This document shows positions 7,189 through 15,209 of a stretch of 41,694 nucleotides of DNA, one piece after another. Positions within the stretch are counted from its first letter, which is position 1. Each line of letters starts with the position of its first letter. A program made the translations under genes and the position numbers. Below the pieces are notes generated by a model that saw nothing but the letters and a program-made list of their open reading frames with translations, did not search any database and was not told where the DNA came from. Location: assembly GCA_030262715.1 (NCBI GenBank), contig JAJSZR010000004.1, forward strand, positions 1 through 41,694, in the 5' to 3' direction. Source of the stretch: Deltaproteobacteria bacterium. Its GTDB lineage: Bacteria > Desulfobacterota > Dissulfuribacteria > Dissulfuribacterales > UBA3076.

Positions 7189-7758
7189 TTGGATAAGCAA
7201 GAGGAAGAAGGGCTGGGGCACGAGCACAATACCAGCAGAGTAGAAAATTTGGATCGGAGTTCAGGACGCCGAAAGAATTATGGCCCTATTATGGTCACAT
7301 TCTTTATTATGTTTGGTGTCTGGGTCGTCCTTTCAGGCAAGTTTGATCCTTTTCATCTCAGCCTCGGGGTCATCTCCTGCGCCATCGTGGCTTACCTTTC
7401 AGCCGACCTGTTGCGTCCTTCTGTGAGAGGTCTTTTAATTATGTTGGTCCGATGGATCCCGTATCTCCCGTGGCTTATAAAGGAGATTATCAAAGCAAAC
7501 CTACATGTTACATATCTTGTCTTCCATCCAAGGATGATGGACCTGATTGACCCCAGAATTATCAAATTCCGAAGCAAACTGGAGAGCGAACTGGCCCTGG
7601 TCACCTTTGCCAATTCGATCACCCTCACTCCAGGCACTATTACGGTCAATGTATCACCCGATGGCGATTTTAAGGTTCATGCCATTGACAAGGCGTCTGG
7701 TGAGCCTTTGCCGGGCGAGATGGAGGCCAGGGTTGCCAAGGCATTTGGGGAGGGCTGA
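7189..7758 (+). CDS. mnhE: Mrp/Mnh cation:proton antiporter subunit E
   Basis: A 189-residue membrane protein of the MnhE/MrpE family. A hydrophilic N-terminus of ~34 residues precedes hydrophobic segments (VTFFIMFGVWVVLSG; LGVISCAIVAYLS). Typical MnhE features follow: WIPYLPWLIKEIIKAN, FRSKLESELALVTFANSITLTPGTITV and the C-terminal FKVHAID block. The subunit is needed for assembly and function of the Mrp complex, which exchanges Na+ or K+ for protons across the inner membrane. TTG at 7189 is chosen because a GGGGG run sits ~8 nt upstream; no ATG fits before residue 35. It is the first gene after the sigma-54 promoter, and its stop overlaps the next ATG. Confidence 0.93.
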   Translation: MDKQEEEGLGHEHNTSRVENLDRSSGRRKNYGPIMVTFFIMFGVWVVLSGKFDPFHLSLGVISCAIVAYLSADLLRPSVRGLLIMLVRWIPYLPWLIKEIIKANLHVTYLVFHPRMMDLIDPRIIKFRSKLESELALVTFANSITLTPGTITVNVSPDGDFKVHAIDKASGEPLPGEMEARVAKAFGEG

Positions 7759-8045
7759 TGGATAACATCTTTTTATATTCGGCTCTTTATCTGGCCTTTC
7801 TGATGATCCTCTCCTTGGTCCGGGCCGTGCTTGGGCCAACGGTCCTGGACCGTATGATTGGCGTCAATGCCATCGGGAGCAAGACTGTCGTATTGCTGAT
7901 CCTGATCGGTTTTCTTTATCATCGGGTGGATATGTTCGTAGATATTGCACTGGCCTATGCCATGCTGAACTTTATCGCAGTGCTGGCGGCTTCAAGATAC
8001 TTTCAAAAGCGTAAAGGATTGTACGACGAAGCGCCGTATCTGTAA
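7758..8045 (+). CDS. mnhF: Mrp/Mnh antiporter subunit F
   Basis: A 95-residue protein with three hydrophobic segments (residues ~5-23, 36-55, 60-80) and the MnhF signature GPTVLDRMIGVNAIGSKTV near residue 28. It is a small accessory subunit of the Mrp complex, related to the PhaF type. The ATG overlaps the mnhE TGA (TGATG), indicating translational coupling. Length is normal. Confidence 0.93.
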   Translation: MDNIFLYSALYLAFLMILSLVRAVLGPTVLDRMIGVNAIGSKTVVLLILIGFLYHRVDMFVDIALAYAMLNFIAVLAASRYFQKRKGLYDEAPYL

Positions 8046-8115
8046 ATTCTATTCAAGGATTCTTTTACCAATGCCTTTGACAGGGGTTCACGAAGGACAC
8101 AGGAGATTTTGAAGA

Positions 8116-8448
8116 ATGGATATCATGGATATCATCGTATTAGTGCTGTTGTTCTCCGGGCTGTTTTTCCTTACAGGAGGGGCAGTGGGGATTCTGCGTT
8201 TTCCTGATTTTTATTCCAGGCTCCACCCCGCAGGTAAACTTGATACCCTTGGCTCCCTTCTGGCCATGACCGCCTTTGCCCTTTTTAACCTCCATCATTT
8301 TTCCCTGGGCGCCTTGCTGACCAGCCTGAAAATTCTTCTTATTGTTGTATTTATTTTTCTGGCCAGCCCCACAGCAACCCATGGCATTGTTGACGCCGGC
8401 GTCAGGGCCGGTCTGGCCCCCTGGACCAAGGGACAGAAAAGGAGGTAA
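8116..8448 (+). CDS. mnhG: Mrp/Mnh antiporter subunit G
   Basis: A 110-residue protein with three membrane segments and the MnhG signature: GGAVGILRFPDFYSRLHPAGKLDTLG (~residues 21-46), followed by LKILLIVVFIFLASPTATHGI. Small subunit of the Mrp complex. AGGAG lies ~10 nt before the ATG. A 70-nt spacer separates it from mnhF; no promoter or terminator stands out there. The first codons contain a small duplicated word encoding MDIMDI. Confidence 0.93.
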   Translation: MDIMDIIVLVLLFSGLFFLTGGAVGILRFPDFYSRLHPAGKLDTLGSLLAMTAFALFNLHHFSLGALLTSLKILLIVVFIFLASPTATHGIVDAGVRAGLAPWTKGQKRR

Positions 8449-8451
8449 CCT

Positions 8452-8697
8452 ATGATCTGGCCGATAGATCTGGCAATTCTCACCCTGGTCGTTATCGCTG
8501 GTATTGGCGCCCTTATGGTCAAGGATTTGCTTGGTGCCGCCATCCTGTTTGGGGCTTACAGCTTCATGATGTGTCTGCTCTGGTCCATCATGGGAGCAGT
8601 GGATGTGGCCTTTACTGAGGCTTCGGTCGGAGCAGGTGTCAGTACGGTCTTTTTTGTTGCCGCTGTATTCCGCACATCAAGGAGGACAAAAGATTGA
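8452..8697 (+). CDS. MbhD/DUF4040-like antiporter subunit
   Basis: An 81-residue protein with three hydrophobic segments matching the DUF4040/MbhD family, which corresponds to a piece of the long C-terminal extension of classical MrpA. Key blocks are VKDLLGAAILFGAYSFMM and DVAFTEASVGAGVSTVFFVAAV; the acidic FTEA segment is strongly conserved. It ends in RRTKD. The next gene starts inside its stop codon. The same split arrangement occurs in membrane-bound hydrogenases (Mbh) and in many archaeal and anaerobe Mrp operons. Confidence 0.88.
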   Translation: MIWPIDLAILTLVVIAGIGALMVKDLLGAAILFGAYSFMMCLLWSIMGAVDVAFTEASVGAGVSTVFFVAAVFRTSRRTKD

Positions 8698-9527
8698 AGA
8701 TCATCGGACTCATCATAGTAGTCGTGACAGGTGCACTGCTTATTTACGCCGCGGCTGATTTTCCAGCGTGGTCAGACCCAGCTTCTCCGGCCAGCACGTA
8801 TCTTTCTCCTTACTTTATTGAAAAGACTATGGAAGAGACCTCGGTACCCAACATCGTCACCGCTGTGCTTGCGGACTATCGTGGTTTTGACACCATGTTT
8901 GAAACCACTGTGATCTTTTCAGCAGGCGTCGTATGTTTTTTTCTCCTGCGAATCTCTCGCCGCGAAGAGGAAGAGCCTGAGACAAGGTATTACCGGCATG
9001 TCCTCACCGGCGTAACCATCCAGCTCAAAGAGGGATACAAGATACCGCCGTCTGCTGACTTTGAACGGATTGACGCCGTCTGGACACCTCCTGACCTGAT
9101 TATCAAGACAGGGTGTCGAATATTGATTCCCTTTATTCAGCTTTTTGCCCTGTATGTAATCGCCCATGGACATCACAGCCCCGGCGGCGGATTTCAGGGA
9201 GGTGTTATCCTGGGGGCAAGCGTCATCTTGTTTGCCATTTCCCACGATCTGAGAACTGCTGTCAGACGAATGAGCGAGAAGCTTATAGGCATCCTTTGTG
9301 CTGTAGGCGTCTCGATCTATGCCGGCACCGGTGCCCTCTGTCTATTGTTAAAGCAAAATTTCCTGGACTACAGCGCTCTTGCGGGGGTACTTCATGTCGA
9401 CCCGATTACCGCGCGATCCCACGGTATTCTTATGGTGGAAATCGGGGTAGGGATTGCTGTTCTGGCCACCATGATCTGGATCTATAACAATATCTCATCT
9501 GCAGGCAGATACAGACAGGGGCTTTAG
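8694..9527 (+). CDS. mnhB: MbhE/MnhB fusion subunit of the antiporter
   Basis: A 277-residue protein combining two Mrp modules. Residues 1-90 resemble MbhE, the last part of the MrpA C-terminus: an N-terminal membrane segment, then NIVTAVLADYRGFDTMFETTVIFSAG. Residues ~120-270 are an MnhB domain: IIKTGCRILIPFIQLFALYVIAHGHHSPGGGFQGGVI with four membrane segments, ending in IGVGIAVLATMIWIYNN. Start TTG at 8694 lies 8 nt after AGGAGG and overlaps the preceding TGA. With the MbhD-like gene this rebuilds the A-C-terminus plus B part of Mrp. Confidence 0.88.
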   Translation: MKIIGLIIVVVTGALLIYAAADFPAWSDPASPASTYLSPYFIEKTMEETSVPNIVTAVLADYRGFDTMFETTVIFSAGVVCFFLLRISRREEEEPETRYYRHVLTGVTIQLKEGYKIPPSADFERIDAVWTPPDLIIKTGCRILIPFIQLFALYVIAHGHHSPGGGFQGGVILGASVILFAISHDLRTAVRRMSEKLIGILCAVGVSIYAGTGALCLLLKQNFLDYSALAGVLHVDPITARSHGILMVEIGVGIAVLATMIWIYNNISSAGRYRQGL

Positions 9528-9530
9528 GAT

Positions 9531-9929
9531 ATGACCGATTTGATTTCAACGGTTGTTGCCAAATATAATTACTGGATTTACATCACCTTGATGATGATCG
9601 GGCTGTATGCCATGATCGCCAAGAACAATCTTGTAAAAAAGATCGTGGGCATGAACATCTTTCAGACCGCCATCATCTTGTTTTACGTGTCCATAGGCGT
9701 CAAGAAAGGGGCCACGATTCCAATCTTAGAGCATGGCCACGGCCCTGATGTGCACCACGTCGTGCATGCCGTGGACTATATTAATCCATTGCCTCATGTG
9801 CTGATGCTGACCGCCATTGTAGTGGGCGTGGCCACTCTTGGGGTGGCCCTGGCTTTGGCCATAAGGATCTATAATAACTATAACACCCTGGAAGAAAATG
9901 AGATCCTAACGCAGGTAAGGGAAAAATGA
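9531..9929 (+). CDS. mnhC: Mrp/Mnh antiporter subunit C (NuoK-like)
   Basis: A 132-residue three-helix protein homologous to NuoK of complex I. It shows YNYWIYITLMMIGLYAMIAKNNLVKKIVGMNIFQTAIILFYVSIG (residues ~12-56) and a third helix PLPHVLMLTAIVVGVATLGVALALAIRIY. A His-rich loop (HGHGPDVHHVVHAVD, ~64-79) lies between helices 2 and 3 and is longer than in NuoK. In Mrp, subunit C lines the ion path between A and D. It starts 3 nt after the previous stop and overlaps mnhD by 4 nt. Confidence 0.93.
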   Translation: MTDLISTVVAKYNYWIYITLMMIGLYAMIAKNNLVKKIVGMNIFQTAIILFYVSIGVKKGATIPILEHGHGPDVHHVVHAVDYINPLPHVLMLTAIVVGVATLGVALALAIRIYNNYNTLEENEILTQVREK

Positions 9930-11416
9930 GCGAACAGTATCCCGCACTTCTTGTAATTGTCCCGCTCCTGTCGGCCCTTGTCATCAGTGTTGCCGGATGG
10001 GTAAACAAAAGATTGTGCTTTCCTATTGCTGTTGCCGCCCTGGGTGTGGCTGCCTGGTCATCCGTTGGTCTGCTGTTCAGGGTCCTGGATGAAGGAGTTA
10101 TCGTCTATAAATTAGGTGGATGGTCACCCCCTATGGGCATAGCCTATTATATAGATTATCTCAATGGCCTTGTTCTGCCGGTGGTGTCCATAGTTGCCCT
10201 CCTTAATTTAATATCAAGCAAAAAGATTGTTGAGCAACAGTTTCCGGACAAAGCAGGCCCTTTTTATACACTATATGTCCTGATGGTAACCGGTCTATTG
10301 GGTATTGTGGTCACTGGAGATGCCTTTAACCTGTATGTGCTGTTGGAGATTGCGTCACTCACGGGTTATGGGTTGCTTGCCATGGGAGAGGAACGTGCCC
10401 CGCTGGCGACCCTCAATTATCTGTACATGGGTACGATTGGGGCCTGCTTTTATCTGTTGGGTATTGGATATCTCTATATTGTCACCGGTTCATTGAATAT
10501 GGTGGATATTGCCCGGTTATTGCCCCCGCTTTATCAGTCTAAAGCCGTACTGGCCGCCTTTATCATCTGTATGGTCGGGGTATGGCTTAAGATGGCTTTT
10601 TTCCCCCTTCACGCCTGGTTGCCCAATGCCTATACATATGCCAACTCTGCGTCAAGCGGTCTGATTGCCCCATTGATGACCAAGGTGATGGTCTATGTGA
10701 TGATTCGCCTTATCCTTACTGTTTTTACCCCGAAATTTGTCTTTAACACCTTGGCCGTGCACGACGCCGTTGTCTGGCTTGCTGTCATTGCTATTGTCAT
10801 GGGCGCCGTTCTTGCCCTGAAAGAGCGCAATTTAAAGAAGATGTTAACATACATCGTCGTGGCGGAAGTGGGCTATATGGTTGGTGGCGCATGGCTTGGA
10901 AACCGTGCCGGATTGACAGGGGCAGTCCTCCATATTGTAAACGATGCCCTGATGACACTTTGCGTCTTTCTCGTGGTGGGTAACATAGTTTACAAGATAA
11001 AAGGATATGCCTTTGGCGACCTGAAAGGCTTGTTTGCCAAAATGCCATTTACCATGGGGGCCTTTGTGATCGGAGCACTATCCATCATCGGTGTGCCTCC
11101 GACGTGCGGTTTTTTCAGCAAGTGGTATCTCATCTTGGGGGCCATTCAGGCGCACCAGTACGGTTTTATGGTCGCATTGCTCTTCAGCAGCCTGATCAAT
11201 GTAGTGCTCTTTTTCAGGGTTTTTGAGATCGGCTTTTATGAGCCCTTCAGCGACCATGAGGGGCACGAACATCATCCGGCAGTGATGGCCGAGGCCCCGC
11301 TCACCATGCTGGTTCCCCTTTATGTAGTTGCTATAAGCCTGATCTTGGTTGGTCTGTACACCGGTGACATCGTGAACCACATAGTCCAGTTTGTCATACC
11401 AAAGGGCTTTATGTGA
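9926..11416 (+). CDS. mnhD: Mrp antiporter subunit D-type (proton-translocating) protein 1
   Basis: A 496-residue polytopic protein of the NuoL/M/N-MrpA/D superfamily with about 14 membrane helices. The functional residues are present: E141 in the TM5 motif LLEIASLTGY, K222 in the TM7 motif LKMAFFPLHAWLP, the broken-helix region NSASSGLIAPLMTKVMVY, and HIVNDALMT in TM10-11. The C-terminal loop is His-rich (DHEGHEHHPAV). It overlaps mnhC by 4 nt. Role: proton (or cation) half-channel of the complex. Confidence 0.93.
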   Translation: MSEQYPALLVIVPLLSALVISVAGWVNKRLCFPIAVAALGVAAWSSVGLLFRVLDEGVIVYKLGGWSPPMGIAYYIDYLNGLVLPVVSIVALLNLISSKKIVEQQFPDKAGPFYTLYVLMVTGLLGIVVTGDAFNLYVLLEIASLTGYGLLAMGEERAPLATLNYLYMGTIGACFYLLGIGYLYIVTGSLNMVDIARLLPPLYQSKAVLAAFIICMVGVWLKMAFFPLHAWLPNAYTYANSASSGLIAPLMTKVMVYVMIRLILTVFTPKFVFNTLAVHDAVVWLAVIAIVMGAVLALKERNLKKMLTYIVVAEVGYMVGGAWLGNRAGLTGAVLHIVNDALMTLCVFLVVGNIVYKIKGYAFGDLKGLFAKMPFTMGAFVIGALSIIGVPPTCGFFSKWYLILGAIQAHQYGFMVALLFSSLINVVLFFRVFEIGFYEPFSDHEGHEHHPAVMAEAPLTMLVPLYVVAISLILVGLYTGDIVNHIVQFVIPKGFM

Positions 11417-11449
11417 CGGTTTATATGATGGAGATAAAATAGGGATCGA

Positions 11450-12934
11450 ATGGAAACGATTACGTCAATAAGGCCCTTGCTTGCTGTCCTGGTCTCTCTC
11501 TTGATTATTCCTTTGGTGGTGGTCTCAAGCAGAAGCCCCAATGTCCGTGAGTCTTGGACCTTTGTGGCGGCTGTTGCAAAGTTTCTGATCGTCCTATCTA
11601 TGCTCCCTGCAATCTTAAGGGGGACTGAAATAGTATATACGGTGGTCCAGTTTATGCCGGGGGCGGCGATCAGGTTCAGGGTTGATGCCCTGGGAATGCT
11701 CTTTGCGCTCGTGTCTTCAAGCCTCTGGATCATTACATCGGCATACTCGATCGGCTATATGAGAGGGCTGAAAGAGCACGGGCAGACCCGGTATTTTTGC
11801 TTCTTTGCCATCTGTCTTTCAGCCACCATTGGCGCGGCCTTTTCTGCGAACCTCTTAACCCTGTATCTCTTTTACGAGATACTTTCTCTTGCCACCTATC
11901 CATTGGTTACACACCATCAGGATCTGGAGGCGCGAAGCTCAGGCAGAAAATATCTCCTTTATGTCGTAGGTGCGTCCATCGGTCTTGTTTTGCCGGCCAT
12001 GCTTATATGTTATAATTTGGCAGGTACCCTTGAATTCAGCAAAAATGGCATTTTGGCAGGGACTGCCGTATCCCCGTCCCTGCTCTTTATCCTTTTGTTC
12101 ATGTTTGTCTTCGGGTTTGCCAAGTCAGCGATTATGCCCATGCACTCATGGCTTCCCGCGGCCATGGTGGCACCTACGCCGGTCAGTGCCCTGCTGCACG
12201 CAGTGGCTGTTGTGAAGGTGGGTGTCTTTAGCATCGTTCGTATCCTGACCGGGGTCTTTGGGATTCAACTCTTATCCTCATCTCATTTAGGGATGGCAGT
12301 ATGTTATGTTGCCGCCTTTACCATCCTGGTCGGCTCATTCATTGCCCTTTCTCAGAACGGCCTGAAACGGCTTCTCGCCTTTTCCACCATCGCCCAGCTC
12401 TCTTATATTGTGCTTGGGGTAGCACTCCTTTCCCCAAAAGGGATGACTGGCGGCATGCTCCATATTGCAATGCATGCCTTTGGGAAGATCACCCTATTTT
12501 TTTGTGCCGGGGCAATCTTTGTAGCCACGGGTAAAAAGAACATCAGCGAGATGATAGGGATAGGCCGGAGGATGCCGGTGACCATGGCAGCCTTTTTTAT
12601 CGCTTCGTTGAGCATAATAGGGATGCCCCCTTGTGGCGGTTTTATAAGCAAATGGTATCTTGCACTAGGAACCCTCCAGGCCCACCAGATAGGCTTCCTG
12701 GTAGTCTTGCTCTTTAGTTCGCTTCTGAATGCCTGCTACTTTATACCCATTACCTATAAGGCATTCTTCTGTAGGCCGGAAGATGCCATGTTTGAAAACA
12801 AGGTGCAAGAGGCCCCGGCTTTCTGTGTGGTGCCCTTGGTTATCACAGCGACAATTTCCGTGATTCTGCTTTTTTATCCCCAGCCTTTTCTCAGGCTGGC
12901 CAGAATGATGGTGCAGAGTATAACTGGAGTATAA
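11450..12934 (+). CDS. Mrp antiporter subunit D-type (proton-translocating) protein 2
   Basis: A 494-residue second member of the NuoL/M/N-MrpA/D superfamily. It retains E143 in FYEILSLATYPLV, K225 in AKSAIMPMHSWLPAAM, VAPTPVSALLHAVAVVKVG, and the TM10-11 motif HIAMHAFGKITLFFCAGAI. In helix organisation it is closer to NuoL/MbhH-like proteins than the preceding gene is. It lies 33 nt downstream, with its own ATG and no obvious promoter. Two or more such subunits are usual in Mrp and imply several proton or cation half-channels. Confidence 0.9.
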   Translation: METITSIRPLLAVLVSLLIIPLVVVSSRSPNVRESWTFVAAVAKFLIVLSMLPAILRGTEIVYTVVQFMPGAAIRFRVDALGMLFALVSSSLWIITSAYSIGYMRGLKEHGQTRYFCFFAICLSATIGAAFSANLLTLYLFYEILSLATYPLVTHHQDLEARSSGRKYLLYVVGASIGLVLPAMLICYNLAGTLEFSKNGILAGTAVSPSLLFILLFMFVFGFAKSAIMPMHSWLPAAMVAPTPVSALLHAVAVVKVGVFSIVRILTGVFGIQLLSSSHLGMAVCYVAAFTILVGSFIALSQNGLKRLLAFSTIAQLSYIVLGVALLSPKGMTGGMLHIAMHAFGKITLFFCAGAIFVATGKKNISEMIGIGRRMPVTMAAFFIASLSIIGMPPCGGFISKWYLALGTLQAHQIGFLVVLLFSSLLNACYFIPITYKAFFCRPEDAMFENKVQEAPAFCVVPLVITATISVILLFYPQPFLRLARMMVQSITGV

Positions 12935-12936
12935 AC

Positions 12937-13077
12937 ATGACAAATGAGAGGACAGACGAAATAGAAGGCAAGATGGAACTTGGCCATAAGCCCGTTCCGC
13001 CTTTTCGGACCATTTTTTGGGTGGCTATCACCATAGGAGTTTTGTATCTGGGACTCATCTTTTTCAAGACGCTTTGA
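12937..13077 (+). CDS. Small single-span membrane protein in the antiporter operon
   Basis: A 46-codon ORF starting at ATG 12937, with GGAG 8 nt upstream and TGA at 13075-13077. The first ~24 residues are hydrophilic (GKMELGHKPVPPF), followed by one membrane helix (IFWVAITIGVLYLGLIFF) and a short basic end. It begins 2 nt after the previous stop, which supports it being a real operon member. I recognise no family. It could be a small assembly or stabilising subunit specific to this antiporter type. Confidence 0.7.
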   Translation: MTNERTDEIEGKMELGHKPVPPFRTIFWVAITIGVLYLGLIFFKTL

Positions 13078-13129
13078 ATAGGATCGTCAGTGGTAACGTG
13101 TTTGTTGCTCAGGATATAGAAGGAACACT

Positions 13130-13390
13130 ATGAAACAAGAAAACAGCGAAGGCAAAAAATATCTTTTTGATAAACCTGGAAACATGAAGATACTGGCATG
13201 GTCTTTTTTCTTATCGCTTGTTCTTCTTCTTGTTTTAGAATTCTTTATTCACAAGCACACTCATTTCCCCTCGGAAGAGTGGCCTGAATTTTATTGTGTA
13301 TTTGCCTTTGTCGCCTTTGTGGCACTCGTTCTTTCCGCAAAATATATCCTGCGGACCCTTGTGAAGAGACGAGAGGATTACTATGACTGA
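13130..13390 (+). CDS. Small two-span membrane protein in the antiporter operon
   Basis: An 86-residue protein. A charged N-terminus (~18 residues) is followed by a helix (ILAWSFFLSLVLLLVLEFFI, ~20-39), a short His/Glu loop (HKHTHFPSEEWPEF), a second helix (YCVFAFVAFVALVLSAKYIL, ~54-73) and a basic, tyrosine-rich tail. Its end overlaps the next antiporter gene by 8 nt, so it is translationally coupled. I recognise no named family. The context makes it a candidate accessory subunit of the complex. Confidence 0.75.
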   Translation: MKQENSEGKKYLFDKPGNMKILAWSFFLSLVLLLVLEFFIHKHTHFPSEEWPEFYCVFAFVAFVALVLSAKYILRTLVKRREDYYD

Positions 13391-15158
13391 CGTCCTGCCG
13401 CCAGCGGCCATTTTTATCATCGGAGGACTACTGGTTCCTCTGATAAAAGGGAAATGGAAAAGCGCCTACATGCTGCTTATCCCGGTGGTAGGTTTCATAA
13501 ACCTGATCAATATCCCAGAAGGAACTCATTGGGTTGTAGGGTTTATGGAATATGATCTTATCTTTGGTAAAGTGGACAGGCTGAGCCTCCTGTTCGGTTA
13601 TATCTTCCATCTCATATCTTTCATAGCTATTCTCTATGCCATTCACCTAAAAGACAATCTGCAGCATGTGGCTGGGCTGGTTTATGCCGGCAGCGCCCTG
13701 GGGGTTGTCTTTGCTGGAGACCTTTTTTCTTTCTTTGTCTTTTGGGAGATGCTTACCGTAGCTTCCATATTTCTTATCTGGGCCCGCAGGACAAAGGTAG
13801 CTCAAGGCGCAGGATACAGATATCTTCTGATTCATGCGGCCGGAGGCCTGTGCCTTCTGGCAGGCATTGTCCTGTATGTGAATCAGACAGGCTCTATTGA
13901 GTTCGGGTATATCGGGCTGAATGGACTTGCCACCTTATTAATTTTCCTGGGTTTTGGCGTAAATTGCGCCTGGCCTTTTCTCCATCCATGGCTGACGGAC
14001 GCCTATCCGGAGGCGACAATTACCGGGACCATATTCCTGAGCGCTTTTACCACAAAGTGTGCTGTCTATGCCCTGGCCAGGGCCTTTCCGGGTACCGAGG
14101 CACTTATCTGGATTGGAGCGATTATGACGGCGTTTCCTATCTTCTATGCGGTCATTGAAAACAACCTCAGGCGAGTTTTGTCCTACAGCTTGATCAACCA
14201 GGTAGGATTCATGGTATGCGGAATCGGCATTGGCACACAAATGGCTATAAATGGTGCTGTTTCCCACGCCGTGAACGATATCCTCTTCAAGGCCTTGCTG
14301 TTTATGTCCATGGGCGCGGTAATGTATCGTAATGATAATAAAATCAACTGCACCGCCCTAGGTGGACTGTACCGGACCATGCCGCTCACCTGTATCTGTT
14401 GTATTATAGGGGCTGCATCCATCTCGGCCGTTCCGCTTTTCAGCGGTTTTGTCAGTAAGTCAATGGTCATGGATGCGGCTGCTACCGGTCATATGCAGAT
14501 CATATGGTTCATCCTGCTGTTTGCCTCGGTCGGTGTGTTGGAGCATGCGGGTATCAAGATCCCGTTTTTTGCGTTTTTCGGCCATGATTCCGGGCTGAGA
14601 CCCAAAGAGGCTCCCCTCCACATGCTTCTTGCCATGGGCATCGCGGCGTTCTTCTGCATCTTCAACGGGTCATTTCCCAGCTACCTGTATAGCCTGCTCC
14701 CATATCCGGTTGAATATGTACCGTACACGGTTCCGCATGTGGTAGGTCAGACCCAGCTCATTTTCTTTGCTGCCTTTGCCTTCACGCTTCTCACGCTCTC
14801 TGGTATGTCTCCCCCTGAGCTAAGGGCTATCAATGTTGATGCTGACTGGTTCTACCGCAAGGGTGGCGGGCTTTTTTACCGGGTCATGGATATGAGCATG
14901 AACGGATTGACCAGGGTCGCTGACAGGGTCATTGTGGGTGAGTTGACCGGATCTATCTGCCGCATATTCCAACGCTGGCCTGAGGTCCTCTGTCTTGGGG
15001 TTATGATTCCCCTGTGGAGTGTCACCGGCGCAAGGGGAAAAGACCTCCAGGGCAAGATCGAAAGGACTCGAGCGGCCTTGCAGACACACACCTCACCGAT
15101 AGGGATCAGTGCGGCTATGGCTACGATTTTTTTAGTGTTAATTTACCTATTAATGTGA
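13383..15158 (+). CDS. Third MrpA/D-type antiporter-like subunit, TM7 lysine replaced
   Basis: A 591-residue NuoL/MrpA-related protein. TM5 keeps E122 (FFVFWEMLTVAS) and TM8 keeps a Lys (TTKCAVYALAR, K225). The TM7 motif reads GVNCAWPFLHPWLTDAY: the lysine that couples proton movement (K222 and K225 in the two upstream paralogues) is Asn194 here. HAVNDILFKALLFMSMGA matches the TM10-11 region. About 100 C-terminal residues (from ADWFYRKGGGLFYRVMD) form an amphipathic segment plus a last helix, as in NuoL-like lateral extensions. The subunit may be structural, or may conduct a different ion. It overlaps the small gene before it. Confidence 0.87.
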   Translation: MTDVLPPAAIFIIGGLLVPLIKGKWKSAYMLLIPVVGFINLINIPEGTHWVVGFMEYDLIFGKVDRLSLLFGYIFHLISFIAILYAIHLKDNLQHVAGLVYAGSALGVVFAGDLFSFFVFWEMLTVASIFLIWARRTKVAQGAGYRYLLIHAAGGLCLLAGIVLYVNQTGSIEFGYIGLNGLATLLIFLGFGVNCAWPFLHPWLTDAYPEATITGTIFLSAFTTKCAVYALARAFPGTEALIWIGAIMTAFPIFYAVIENNLRRVLSYSLINQVGFMVCGIGIGTQMAINGAVSHAVNDILFKALLFMSMGAVMYRNDNKINCTALGGLYRTMPLTCICCIIGAASISAVPLFSGFVSKSMVMDAAATGHMQIIWFILLFASVGVLEHAGIKIPFFAFFGHDSGLRPKEAPLHMLLAMGIAAFFCIFNGSFPSYLYSLLPYPVEYVPYTVPHVVGQTQLIFFAAFAFTLLTLSGMSPPELRAINVDADWFYRKGGGLFYRVMDMSMNGLTRVADRVIVGELTGSICRIFQRWPEVLCLGVMIPLWSVTGARGKDLQGKIERTRAALQTHTSPIGISAAMATIFLVLIYLLM

Positions 15159-15209
15159 TATAAACATAAAGACATCAAAGATTCGGGCACGGAGAGGAGA
15201 AATAAATAT

